Source of the DNA: Bacillota bacterium
GTDB taxonomy: Bacteria > Bacillota > Bacilli > Paenibacillales > Paenibacillaceae
Assembly (NCBI GenBank): GCA_023433615.1
Contig: JAEZCJ010000072.1
Span: 1 to 31,119 of the forward strand
Direction of reading: 5' to 3'
DNA length: 31,119 nt
Shown: piece by piece, positions 1 to 11,094 of the stretch
How positions within the stretch are numbered: position 1 is the stretch's first letter
How the letters are laid out: each line of letters begins with the position of its first letter
Program-made: the position numbers and the translations under genes
Notes under the pieces: model-generated
Seen by the model: only the letters and a program-made list of their open reading frames with translations
Database searches by the model: none
What the model was told of the DNA's origin: nothing

Positions 1-2
1 CC

Positions 3-158
3 GCCTACAGCCAGAAAAAGATGGCGAAGCTGGACTGGTATATCCTCCAGCGATTAGCTAAATGGTACGCCAAGAAGCGTCAACGATCTCGATGGATGAG
101 TTCGATACGCGAAGTGAAAGCAATGTCCATTCAATGTGGACTGAAAACGCTCCTGTAA
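3..158 (+). CDS. ltrA: Group II intron reverse transcriptase/maturase, C-terminal fragment
   Basis: An open frame runs from the window edge to a TAA at 156-158 and gives 51 residues. It is basic and tryptophan-rich, with LDWYILQRLAKWYAKK near its start and WMSSIREVK in the middle. This is typical of the maturase (domain X/D) end of bacterial group II intron-encoded proteins, which bind the intron RNA for splicing and retrohoming. No HNH endonuclease motif is visible after this region and the frame stops about 30 bases before domain V, as expected for an ORF placed in intron domain IV. The start lies outside the window, so integrity of the full protein is unknown. Confidence 0.8.
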   Translation, partial: AYSQKKMAKLDWYILQRLAKWYAKKRQRSRWMSSIREVKAMSIQCGLKTLL

Positions 159-187
159 ACTGCATGCCCATGAATGACGAACATCGG

Positions 188-258
188 AAAGCCGTATGAG
201 GGAAAACCTCACGTACGGTTTGATGAGGAGGGGCTGAATTTCTTCAGCCCTTTACTCT
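188..258 (+). ncRNA. Group II intron domains V and VI
   Basis: Bases 188-222 form the characteristic domain V: a lower stem AAGCCGT/ACGGTTT containing the AGC catalytic triad, a two-base bulge, and an upper stem GAGG/CCTC closed by a GAAAA loop. Bases 231-250 form a hairpin GGGCTGAA/TTCAGCCC followed by TTTACTC, which fits domain VI with a candidate branch-point A at 254. These are the most conserved RNA parts of a group II intron and confirm the call made from the protein. Confidence 0.85.
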
Positions 259-288
259 AGCTTCTATCGTAGGGCATACAAGACGCGA

Positions 289-1572
289 TCATGCACCCTT
301 AAGGGGAAGGTGGAGCGTATAAGAATCGCCCTCTTCGTCCGTATGGACAGCCAGCTTCGCATTGCAGAGCCGTGCTTGCCTGCGAATGGCGGCCAATTCG
401 GGACCGCGTCTCGAACGGACGGCTTGCGGCAGCGCGTCCCGGGCGTGGTAGGCTACGACTCGGATAATCAATTGGCCTGCTTCTCCGCTGATGTCGAATG
501 TCAGCTTACGCTTGTTCGAGGGGAGAAGAAGGATCTGGTCGAAGGCCAGCTCCAGCAGCCCCCGGGTCATGCTGATCAGATCGAATGTGTTGATTGCGAT
601 CTGATCGACAGGCAGCTTCGGGATCGTGACATCGAAGCGAACGCGTTGATCGGCGGCGAATGCCGACTTGGATTGAATGAGCGCTGCTAACGCGGGGAGA
701 GCCAGCGCGGCGCTCTGATCGCTGATGTCGCGAACCTCTTCAACGATATCCTGCATGTAAGCCTTCAGCTGCGCATGCTTGCCCAACTGAAGCATGGTAT
801 ACATGGTCTGCACATGATTGACGAAGTCGTGCCGCTGACCGCGCGCCGTTGCGAATAGTTGCAGCAGCTCTCCGAGATAGACCGATCGTGCCCGCTCGAC
901 GGCGTCGCGTTTAGCGAGCAGGATCAGCCGAGCGCACATGATCGTGACTGCGGCGATCGTGATGAGACTGACGTCGAACAGCAGCGGATCCCTGTCCCAT
1001 TCCAATACGTGCACGTACATGATGTACATCGATACCGTGAACAGTTCGATGCCTACCAGCACAATGAACGTCAGCACGGTCCGGTCGGAAGCTTCATTGA
1101 CGAAGCGAACGAGGTGAGCGCCCAGCAGGCGGCGTTTCTTTACCAGGAATGCGATCGCGAGATAGAGCAGGAAGATCGGCCATAGAATGAACTTATAGTA
1201 ATAGGGTCCCTCAATAATCGATTCATACGAGTAAATAATTTCGACTAACGATACGCTGAGCACGTCGGAAACGGCGATCGCGACGAATTGGAAGACGAGC
1301 ACCAAGAGCCGTGTCTTCCAACCCAGCTCGCGGTAGAACAGCCGCAGCATGACGATGTTCATTAGAATGGACAGGAATGGATGTATCGTGCCGCCGATCG
1401 ACATGAAGCTGATGTTCTGGCAGACGGCCAGTACGAGGGTAAATTGTGCCATGCGACGATATTCGCGCGATACGCGTATGTCCATGAGGTAGAAGACGAG
1501 CAACGTGACGCTGAAGAGCTGAGGGATGGACCATATCAATAAGATCTCCAGGGAATCAAGCGCGAACGCCAT
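289..1572 (-). CDS. Membrane sensor histidine kinase-like protein with degenerate ATPase domain
   Basis: A 427-residue protein with about six transmembrane segments in residues 8-220, then a cytoplasmic region. The dimerisation/phosphoacceptor helix is intact: RGQRHDFVNH with H248 and H253, the SpoOB/AgrC-like H-box form. The C-terminal HATPase domain is eroded: where the downstream-reading paralogue (the kinase gene ending at 1593) has NLVDNAF this protein has GLLELAF, so both N-box asparagines are gone, and no GLGL motif remains. It probably cannot bind ATP in the normal way and may be phosphorylated in trans or act as a regulator of its partner. It follows the paralogue by 20 bp with an RBS (GGAGGAGGG, 5-nt spacing), so the two form an operon. 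No response regulator is seen in the window; one could lie beyond the intron. The ligand is unknown. Confidence 0.75.
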   Translation of the reverse strand: MAFALDSLEILLIWSIPQLFSVTLLVFYLMDIRVSREYRRMAQFTLVLAVCQNISFMSIGGTIHPFLSILMNIVMLRLFYRELGWKTRLLVLVFQFVAIAVSDVLSVSLVEIIYSYESIIEGPYYYKFILWPIFLLYLAIAFLVKKRRLLGAHLVRFVNEASDRTVLTFIVLVGIELFTVSMYIMYVHVLEWDRDPLLFDVSLITIAAVTIMCARLILLAKRDAVERARSVYLGELLQLFATARGQRHDFVNHVQTMYTMLQLGKHAQLKAYMQDIVEEVRDISDQSAALALPALAALIQSKSAFAADQRVRFDVTIPKLPVDQIAINTFDLISMTRGLLELAFDQILLLPSNKRKLTFDISGEAGQLIIRVVAYHARDALPQAVRSRRGPELAAIRRQARLCNAKLAVHTDEEGDSYTLHLPLKGA

Positions 1573-1592
1573 GGCTACCCTCCTCCATACGT

Positions 1593-2933
1593 TTAACTGA
1601 CTACAACCGGAGCATCGATCGGCAGCCGCACGATGAAGCTGACTGTGCCCTTGCTCTTATCGCTGGCGATCTGCAGGCTCCCGCCATAGGAACGGGTACG
1701 TTCCATGACAATCGGCAGTCCCAATCCGGAATGCTCGCCTTTCTTGGTGCTGAAGCCGGGAGACAGGATGCGCTTCTGATCTTCATCCGACAGCGGTTGC
1801 CCCGGGTTCGTCACGACGATCGTAATGCATGATTCCTCCAGCGTCATCCGAATCGATACTTCGCGTTCGCTCAGCGGCAAGCCAGCGACTTCATCGAAGG
1901 CATTGTCGACCAGATTGCCGATGATTCGGACAAGGTCTACGCTTCTGACGTTCGAGAGCGTATCCGGAAGATCGGGCAGCGTATAGTCGAACTTGATCTT
2001 CTTGTCGATCGCAACGGCCGTCTTCGCTTGGATGAATGCGCCGAGCGCCGTCGACGGAAGCTGGTCGGCCATGCGGCTGACGGCTTGAATTTCCGACACG
2101 ACTTCTTCCATGTATCGCTTTAGCGAATCTTGCTTACCCAGCGTCAGCATGGAGTACATGACCTGTACATGGTTAATGAAGTCATGCCGCTGCCCTCGGA
2201 TCGTCGTGAACACTTGCATGAGATCGCCTACATAAGCATTCTGGGTGACGCGAATCGCTTCGTCGCGCGTCCGCACGATCAGCCGAACTGCGGCAATCGA
2301 TACGATCAGCACCGAAAGGATGCCGATATAGAGCATCCATTGGGCAGCCGTCTCGTTCAGTTCGACAAAGCGGGATATGATGAAAATCAAGAAGATAATG
2401 ATCTGCGTGGAGATGAGCAGCACAAAATAAAGGACAGGCGTCTGCCTGGCTTCCTGCACGAATCGCGCGACGCGCTTACCCGGATTGATGCTGAAGCGCT
2501 GGAGCAGATAGGCGGCTGCAGCGATCAGGATCAAGCCCGGCGCGCCGACGAGGGCGAGCACATGCGGCTTTTGCAAACGCAGCACGGATGGATCTTCGAA
2601 TAAGTTGAAGACCATGACCATCAGCATCTCGCCGACAATGACGTTGATCAGCATCAGCACGATGAGCAAGGAGCGGGATTTCCAGCCGAAATCTCGGAAG
2701 AATACGGATAAGGACAGCCCATAAATAGCGATCGATAGAACCGGATGCACGAAAACCGGGACGGTCAGCAAGCTGATTATGACCAGGCACGAGGTGACAA
2801 AGGAGAACAATGCCAACCGCGGCAGGAAATTCCTGGCTTCCATTCCGAGGAATCGAAACCCGAACCAAGTGTAGATGATCGTCTGCGGCAGGGTGAAGTA
2901 GAAGAGTGTTTCGATTCCTGCAATCCAGTTCAT
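1593..2933 (-). CDS. Membrane sensor histidine kinase (SpoOB/AgrC-like, GHKL ATPase)
   Basis: A 446-residue sensor kinase with six or seven hydrophobic segments in residues 8-220 and no large extracellular domain, then the H-box RGQRHDFINH (H250), the N-box NLVDNAFDE (N340, N344), a VTNPG stretch in place of the usual DxGxG, and GLGLP (403-407) in the ATP lid. All parts needed for autophosphorylation seem present. The arrangement resembles AgrC/CitA-type kinases that sense small ligands or peptides through membrane helices. It is the first gene of a two-gene minus-strand operon, with RBS GAGGGG 9 nt before ATG. It is divergent from ytoI across 133 bp. The signal and the cognate regulator cannot be told from this window. 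Confidence 0.8.
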   Translation of the reverse strand: MNWIAGIETLFYFTLPQTIIYTWFGFRFLGMEARNFLPRLALFSFVTSCLVIISLLTVPVFVHPVLSIAIYGLSLSVFFRDFGWKSRSLLIVLMLINVIVGEMLMVMVFNLFEDPSVLRLQKPHVLALVGAPGLILIAAAAYLLQRFSINPGKRVARFVQEARQTPVLYFVLLISTQIIIFLIFIISRFVELNETAAQWMLYIGILSVLIVSIAAVRLIVRTRDEAIRVTQNAYVGDLMQVFTTIRGQRHDFINHVQVMYSMLTLGKQDSLKRYMEEVVSEIQAVSRMADQLPSTALGAFIQAKTAVAIDKKIKFDYTLPDLPDTLSNVRSVDLVRIIGNLVDNAFDEVAGLPLSEREVSIRMTLEESCITIVVTNPGQPLSDEDQKRILSPGFSTKKGEHSGLGLPIVMERTRSYGGSLQIASDKSKGTVSFIVRLPIDAPVVVS

Positions 2934-3066
2934 TTATTTGTGCCCCTCATGAAATTCATGTTGATTTCAGCGTCGAATGTGTTGTCCTTGCTGCTGCTAT
3001 ATTTACTTTACTGTCTTTTTGTTAAAATGAAAATGATATTTTTACTGAAGGACGGAGTGGATGTGA

Positions 3067-4413
3067 GTGGCGCCGATCGATTCGCGTGACGACGCAATGA
3101 CCAAGCATGAGAAAATTCTGCAATATGTGCAGGATTTGAAGATCGGCACGCGCATTTCCGTGCGCATGCTGGCGCGGGCGCTGGCAGTCAGCGAGGGTAC
3201 GGCGTACCGCGCGCTTAAGGAAGCGGAGAATCAAGGCTATGTCAGTACCAAGGAACGGATCGGGACGGTGCGGATCGATAAGAAGCAGCGCTCGCGATCG
3301 GGGCGCCTGACATTCGCGGACGTGGCGGATATCGTCGAAGGATCCGTGCTCGGCGGTGCCAGAGGTCTCGGGATGACGCTGCATAAGTTCGTCATCGGCG
3401 CGATGGAGCTCGACGCGATGATGGCCTACATCGACGCCGGTAGCCTCCTGATCGTCGGCAACCGCGAGAATGCGCACCGGCGCGCGCTCGAACAGCAGGC
3501 AGGCGTGCTGATTACGGGCGGCTTCGACACGGGCGAAGAAGTGAAGCGGCTTGCGGATGAACGCGGCCTTCCGATCATCTCCTCGAAGCATGACACGTTC
3601 ACGGTCGCCTCGATGATTAACCGGGCCATGTACGATCGGATTATTAAGCGGAAAATCATGCTGATCGAGGACATCGTGACGTTCGGCCATACGTCGGATG
3701 TCCTGCGTCTCGGGCAGACTGTCGGCGATTTTCAACGGCTCTTGCAGCAGACCGGTCATACGCGGTTCCCGGTCGTGGACGAGTGGAATCGGGTTATCGG
3801 GATGATTACGGCCAAGGATGTTGCAGGCGCGCCTGCGGAACAGACGGTGGACAAGCGGATGACGAGGAGCCCGATTACGGCGCAGCCGAATATTCCGGTC
3901 GCGTCCGCAGCCCATCGCATGGTGAGCGAGGGCATCGATCTGCTCCCGATCGTCGATAAGCAGCGGAAGCTGCTCGCCGTCGTCTCGCGGGCAGACGTCA
4001 CGCGGGCCATGACCTTTGCCAGCAAACAGCAGCAATCCGGCGAGACGTTCGACGATCTGATATGGAGCGGCTTCACGGAGGTCAGGGGGGAAGCGGATTC
4101 CGTCCCGATCTACAAGGGGCGCGTCGCGCCGCAGATGTCGGGCTCGCTCGGCACGGTATCCGAAGGCGCGCTATCGATGCTGATTACGCAAGCGGCGCGC
4201 AGGCTGATCCGGGATCTCGGCAAGCGGGATCACGTGATCGAGAGCATGACGGTCTATTATGTCAGGCCGGTGCAGATCGATGCGGAGGTATCGATGATGC
4301 CGCGCGTCATGGAGCTGAGCCGCAGGTCGGCGAAGGTGGAGATGGAGCTGCACGATGACCACGGACTAGCAGCCAAAGCCCTCCTGAGTGGTTCGTTTGT
4401 GATCACGATGTAG
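3067..4413 (+). CDS. ytoI: YtoI-like HTH-DRTGG-CBS-hotdog regulatory protein
   Basis: A 448-residue multidomain protein matching Bacillus YtoI. A winged HTH-like region spans residues 12-70 (ISVRMLARALAVSEGTAYRAL), a DRTGG-type domain about 80-185 (VLITGGFDTG), two CBS domains about 195-255 and 260-318, and a hotdog/thioesterase-like domain about 330-446. CBS pairs usually bind adenine nucleotides and DRTGG domains occur in nucleotide-sensing enzymes; the biochemical role of the family is not established. The GTG at 3067 was chosen because AAGGACGGAG lies 9 nt upstream; the ATG at 3097 has no RBS. The ytoI/ytpI/ytrI/ytrH neighbourhood supports orthology. Its last codons and stop lie inside the first intergenic repeat (4391-4540). 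Confidence 0.88.
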   Translation: MAPIDSRDDAMTKHEKILQYVQDLKIGTRISVRMLARALAVSEGTAYRALKEAENQGYVSTKERIGTVRIDKKQRSRSGRLTFADVADIVEGSVLGGARGLGMTLHKFVIGAMELDAMMAYIDAGSLLIVGNRENAHRRALEQQAGVLITGGFDTGEEVKRLADERGLPIISSKHDTFTVASMINRAMYDRIIKRKIMLIEDIVTFGHTSDVLRLGQTVGDFQRLLQQTGHTRFPVVDEWNRVIGMITAKDVAGAPAEQTVDKRMTRSPITAQPNIPVASAAHRMVSEGIDLLPIVDKQRKLLAVVSRADVTRAMTFASKQQQSGETFDDLIWSGFTEVRGEADSVPIYKGRVAPQMSGSLGTVSEGALSMLITQAARRLIRDLGKRDHVIESMTVYYVRPVQIDAEVSMMPRVMELSRRSAKVEMELHDDHGLAAKALLSGSFVITM

Positions 4414-4540
4414 TGCTACGAAGCTTACTCGGCGTCGAATCTTGAACGCTAGCGAAACTTCCGGTGCTCACGTAGGTCTGCCTACGCTCCGCTCCTCATT
4501 TTCTACTATCGTTCAACCTTCTCGGTGCTGACAAACGAAC
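4391..4540 (+). repeat. Structured intergenic repeat, copy A
   Basis: The ends form a perfect 10-bp inverted repeat, GTTCGTTTGT (4391-4400) and ACAAACGAAC (4531-4540). Inside, bases 4433-4470 (38 nt) are identical to 6073-6110 of copy B, followed by a hairpin CGTAGG/CCTACG (4471-4486). Shared edges among the copies are TGTGATyrCGA at one end and GCTGACA (or TACTGACA) at the other. The left edge overlaps the last codons and TAG stop of ytoI. The family is not one I can name. Confidence 0.8.
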
Positions 4541-4544
4541 AATG

Positions 4545-4640
4545 GACTGCGGCGGGAGTGCCCCCGCGCCGCAGTCTTAAAAGGCAACTTGAGGCTAGCT
4601 TGCCTCAACTTTGGTGCGGTGCCCTTTGGGCACGACGCAC
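4545..4640. terminator. Cluster of three hairpins between convergent ytoI and ytpI
   Basis: Three successive inverted repeats: GACTGCGGCG/CGCCGCAGTC (4545-4576), TTGAGGC/GCCTCAA (4589-4608), and a two-part stem GTGCG+GTGCCC/GGGCAC+CGCAC (4614-4640). None has a long T-run: the first is followed by TTAAAA, the second by CTTTGG. They lie between convergent genes, so bidirectional termination is the likely role. Confidence 0.5.
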
Positions 4641-4684
4641 ACTATTAGGCGATGCCTGCGGCACGCCGGGGTCACCTGCGGCGA

Positions 4685-4984
4685 CTATTGCATTCTGGAG
4701 AAATAGCCGTGGTTGCGGATGCCTGCGAAGAGGTTGAAGAGGCCGAGCAGCATGAAAATCGCGCCGATGATGACGCGCAGGGTCGAGCCCGGGTAGAAGA
4801 TTTGGATCAGCGCGATGAACAGCAGCATGATGCCCATGCAGATGTTCATGCGCGCGGCGTACAGTCCTCTTAGACGGCCGTCGGCGTTACGGCGGGACTT
4901 GTAGCTGTAGAATACGGTCAGGATAAGCGATACGGTAATGCCTGCCATGGACAGCCATTGCAGGATTTCGGCTTCGTTAGACAT
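4685..4984 (-). CDS. ytpI: YtpI-like small membrane protein
   Basis: A 99-residue protein with three predicted membrane segments (about 10-26, 45-64, 69-88) and a basic loop SRRNADGRLRGLYAARMN between the first two. Sequence and position match the YtpI family of Bacillus, whose function is unknown. An AAGGAG lies about 11 nt before the ATG. It follows ytrI with a 97-bp gap and is probably co-transcribed from the ytrH side. In Bacillus subtilis nrnA lies between ytrI and ytpI; here there is no room for it. Confidence 0.82.
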   Translation of the reverse strand: MSNEAEILQWLSMAGITVSLILTVFYSYKSRRNADGRLRGLYAARMNICMGIMLLFIALIQIFYPGSTLRVIIGAIFMLLGLFNLFAGIRNHGYFSRMQ

Positions 4985-5081
4985 CGGATGCGTCGCTCCT
5001 TAGAGGGATAGATGTGCCCATTGTACCAGAAAGTGCAGCCTGTCTCTACTTCGGCACATGATCCGATGGACGGGGCATTCC

Positions 5082-5591
5082 TCAGGAAGGCGATCGCGGG
5101 ATGGCGCTCACCCATACGCGCAGCGTATTGTCGACGACGAGCATCGTGCGGATCTCGACGACGTATTCGATCTCGTCTTTGCCGCGATATACTTTGCGGT
5201 CCAGGAGCAGTCGGGCCAGCCGAGCCTCCGAATCGATGTCGTAGATGCTCCGGCCTTCGAAGACGGACAGATCGTCCTTCAGCTGTTTTTTGAGCAGCGC
5301 TTCGGTGACCGCATCGAGCGGCGGCTCGCGGCCGCTGTCGGACCGGCTCTTCTCGATATGCAAGACGACCGATTGGATGACGCTATGCCGATTCTTGTAG
5401 TGCGTCAGCTTGCGGATTTCCTGTTCGTACAGTCCCAACTGCTCTTCCAGCTCTACGTTCTGATTGACCAGCGCCTCGAATTTGGCCGCGTAGATGCCGC
5501 TGAATAGCGCCGCGCCTATGAGGGCGCCGAGCATGAAGATGCCGAGCGAAGCGCTGAGACGGCGGTATCGTTCGAAGGGCGGCACGCGCAT
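5082..5591 (-). CDS. ytrI: Sporulation membrane protein YtrI
   Basis: A 169-residue protein beginning MRVPPFERYRR, followed by one transmembrane helix (about 15-36) and a short coiled-coil-like stretch (about 38-65), then a soluble domain of about 100 residues. Length and the opening motif fit YtrI, a sigma-E-dependent protein required for efficient sporulation in Bacillus and made in the mother cell. It starts one base after the ytrH stop, so translation is probably coupled. Biochemical function is unknown. Confidence 0.85.
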   Translation of the reverse strand: MRVPPFERYRRLSASLGIFMLGALIGAALFSGIYAAKFEALVNQNVELEEQLGLYEQEIRKLTHYKNRHSVIQSVVLHIEKSRSDSGREPPLDAVTEALLKKQLKDDLSVFEGRSIYDIDSEARLARLLLDRKVYRGKDEIEYVVEIRTMLVVDNTLRVWVSAIPRSPS

Positions 5592-5592
5592 A

Positions 5593-5922
5593 TCAGGTCA
5601 ACCCTTCCCGCACGATCCATCGGATCAGTTCGTTCGCCATATGCGCGCCTAAGAAAGCGAAGACGATATACAGGATCTGCTGCACGGCAGGCGACAGATG
5701 CCCGTCGAGCACATTGGCCTCGATGACCCGAACAGGGTCGATCGTGCCGCCGATCGCGACGACGATTGCCCATATTTTCAAACGATCCGCAATTTCCAGC
5801 ATGGTCGTCGCCGCCGGCCAAGAGACGAGCACGGAGCCGACAGAGGCGAGCAGCGAGCCGCCGATGACGACCCCGAACGCGATGAAGAAATCGAGCGTCG
5901 CATTGGATAAAAACAATACCAT
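5593..5922 (-). CDS. ytrH: Sporulation protein YtrH
   Basis: A 109-residue, very hydrophobic protein with three membrane segments and the family core FFIAFGVVIGGSLLASVGSV near the start. YtrH with YtrI forms a sigma-E-controlled pair needed for normal sporulation in Bacillus; the mechanism is unknown. I start it at the ATG at 5922, which has GGGAGGG 8 nt upstream; the GTG at 5931 would abut that RBS directly. It is first in the ytrH-ytrI-(ytpI) unit and has a sigma-E-like promoter at 5972-6001. It is divergent from dnaE. Confidence 0.87.
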   Translation of the reverse strand: MVLFLSNATLDFFIAFGVVIGGSLLASVGSVLVSWPAATTMLEIADRLKIWAIVVAIGGTIDPVRVIEANVLDGHLSPAVQQILYIVFAFLGAHMANELIRWIVREGLT

Positions 5923-5971
5923 GATCCGCACCCTCCCATGAATCTCGGACGCTTGTCCGTTCCTTGCTATC

Positions 5972-6001
5972 AGTCTATGGGTGATAGGGTGCCAATTATG
6001 A
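5972..6001 (-). promoter_or_regulatory. Sigma-E-type promoter for ytrHI
   Basis: On the minus strand the -35 TCATAAT (5995-6001) and -10 CATAGACT (5972-5979) are 15 bp apart. This closely fits the sigma-E consensus (GHATATT, about 12-15 bp, CATACAMT), and ytrHI is known to be sigma-E dependent in Bacillus. It lies 50 bp before the ytrH start. Confidence 0.6.
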
Positions 6002-6023
6002 TAAGATCATAGATAAAAAGGAA

Positions 6024-6192
6024 GTTCAACAGACCAATTGTGATTACGAAGCATTCCGAGAAGCTTATTCGACGTCGAATCTTGAACGCTAGCGAAACTT
6101 CCGGTGCTCATGTAGTTTTGACTACAAGCGTATGCTTCCGATGCTGTGTTTCTTTTGAAACACTTGAGGTACTGACAACTGGTCTTTTGAAC
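6024..6192 (+). repeat. Structured intergenic repeat, copy B
   Basis: The ends form an 18-bp inverted repeat with two mismatches: GTTCAACAGACCAATTGT (6024-6041) against the complement of 6175-6192. It shares the 38-nt identical block with copy A (6073-6110). Hairpin TGTAGT/ACTACA (6111-6126) corresponds to the differently spelled hairpin of copy A, and a second hairpin GTGTTTC/GAAACAC lies at about 6146-6163. It fills the gap between the ytrH promoter and dnaE, and its right end (CTGACA) could serve as a -35 for dnaE. Confidence 0.8.
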
Positions 6193-6230
6193 ATTGATTA
6201 TATTTATGAACAAGAAAGGACGGGACGGCA

Positions 6231-9962
<3,732 letters not shown>

Positions 9963-9970
9963 ATGGTTGG

Positions 9971-9999
9971 AGAGCGGATGCGTCGCATCCGCTCTTTTT
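9971..9999 (+). terminator. Rho-independent terminator of dnaE
   Basis: Stem AGAGCGGATG (9971-9980) and CATCCGCTCT (9986-9995) with a short loop, followed directly by a T-run to 9999. It begins 8 bp after the dnaE stop. Confidence 0.92.
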
Positions 10000-10348
10000 A
10001 TGCGCGAGAGCAGCAGTCGTATCCCGCTTACGGTCGTCATGGCCGCAATCCGCGATGTCCATGCTCATTCGGATTCTAACCGGATGACATGAATGATATC
10101 CAATCGCCGGAGCAGGTCCGGACTCTGGATATCGCCCGTGCGCCGGCACGAATGTCCGCAATGGCGACCGTCTGCAGCCGCGCCGCGTGATCGATACTTC
10201 GCAGTATATTTATCCGCACATTCGTTCGCTGTCCGCGCATAGGTTTTTATTCGCACATTCTTCCGAACTTCCGCATATGCATAGAGACACGGGTTTCGGC
10301 CGGTGTGCATATGAGCAAGCGCGCCTCGATGGCAGCGACACGGGAGGG
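10000..10348. other. Intergenic region with a two-unit degenerate repeat
   Basis: No convincing gene lies between the dnaE terminator and the pgpA-type gene; frames here are short and lack RBS. The one visible structure is an imperfect direct repeat of about 36 bp (10205-10241 and 10242-10276), sharing TTTAT, CGCACATTC and CCGCATA-type blocks. A pair of GCATATG-containing half-sites follows at about 10273-10315. Function unknown. Confidence 0.4.
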
Positions 10349-10867
10349 ATGCGGTTGGACGATGCATTGGAAAAATGGCTCGAGCGGCGCGGCGTCGCAA
10401 TCCAACATGTTGCGGAAATCGTGCATGCCCTGCAGCGCCCTTACAACAGCAAGCTGACGATGGAAGAATGCGTGGACAGCGTGCGTGCCGTGCTGGGCAA
10501 ACGCGAAGTGCAGTACACGCTGTACACGGGAATCGCGCTGGACGAATTAGCCGAGCGCAAGTTGCTTCCGGAGCCGCTGCAGCAGATCATGGAGAACGAT
10601 GAGTCGCTCTACGGCGTCGACGAGACGATGGCGCTGGGCATCGTGCATGTGTACGGCATGATCGGCTTGACAAGCTTCGGCTACCTGGACAAAATGAAGC
10701 CCGGTATCATCGACAAGTTGAATCGCAAAGGCGAACGGATCCACGTCTTTCTGGACGATCTCGTCTGCGGACTTGCCGCAGCGGCATCGGCCAGAATCGC
10801 GCATCAAGACCTGAACGCCAAGCGCTACGACCTGCCTGAGCATGGGGATGCGAAGCAGGACGCGTAA
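10349..10867 (+). CDS. pgpA: Phosphatidylglycerophosphatase A-like protein (YutG family)
   Basis: A 172-residue protein of the PgpA/YutG family. Conserved stretches are KREVQYTLYTGIALDELAE, LYGVDETMALGIVHVYGMIG, GYLDKMKPGIIDKLN and FLDDLVCGLAAAASARIAH, the last with the acidic residues expected to bind metal. PgpA removes the phosphate from phosphatidylglycerophosphate to make phosphatidylglycerol; Bacillus YutG lacks the membrane helices of the E. coli enzyme, as does this one. The start is uncertain: GGGAGGG touches the ATG at 10349 and is better placed (about 6-7 nt) for the in-frame TTG at 10355. Earlier in-frame starts read through the repeat region and do not match the family. Confidence 0.82.
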   Translation: MRLDDALEKWLERRGVAIQHVAEIVHALQRPYNSKLTMEECVDSVRAVLGKREVQYTLYTGIALDELAERKLLPEPLQQIMENDESLYGVDETMALGIVHVYGMIGLTSFGYLDKMKPGIIDKLNRKGERIHVFLDDLVCGLAAAASARIAHQDLNAKRYDLPEHGDAKQDA

Positions 10868-11017
10868 GGTACGCCCTATGAACACGTGAAGAAGCTGGTC
10901 GTCGGTGCCGATAAGCCCCCGCCCGAGCGGGCGATCGGCTGGAATACGAGAGCGAAGAATGAGGCCGGATAACGTGGCGCGACGCGGTCTGACGCAGACG
11001 GCAGGACATGCTGTTTG

Positions 11018-11047
11018 TTGCGGTTTCAAGCGGTGTTGTGCTATCAT
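11018..11047 (+). promoter_or_regulatory. Sigma-A-like promoter before the 62-residue gene and accDA
   Basis: A -35 TTGCGG (11018-11023) and -10 TATCAT (11042-11047) are separated by 18 bp, 48 bp before the next start codon. It would drive the small gene and probably accD-accA. Confidence 0.45.
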
Positions 11048-11094
11048 TATGGCAATATGCGGCCTCATTCCGAGTGTTTTAGGGGGTACCTTTC

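Larger units (their letters stand above)
1..261 (+). mobile_element. Group II intron, 3' part (5' part outside window)
   Basis: The window opens inside a group II intron on the plus strand. The tail of its reverse transcriptase/maturase ends at 158 and is followed by a catalytic domain V hairpin (about 188-222) and a domain VI-like hairpin (about 228-257). The 3' splice site is estimated at 260-262, a few bases after a candidate bulged branch-point A at 254. The next gene, a kinase on the opposite strand, has its stop at 289-291, so the intron sits just past the 3' end of the kinase operon. The exact 3' boundary and the intron class cannot be fixed without the 5' end and a comparison with an empty site. 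Confidence 0.85.

Noticed and set aside
3022..4035. 337-residue minus-strand frame opposite ytoI
   Set aside because: His/Arg-rich shadow translation; the plus strand carries recognisable HTH, DRTGG and CBS domains.
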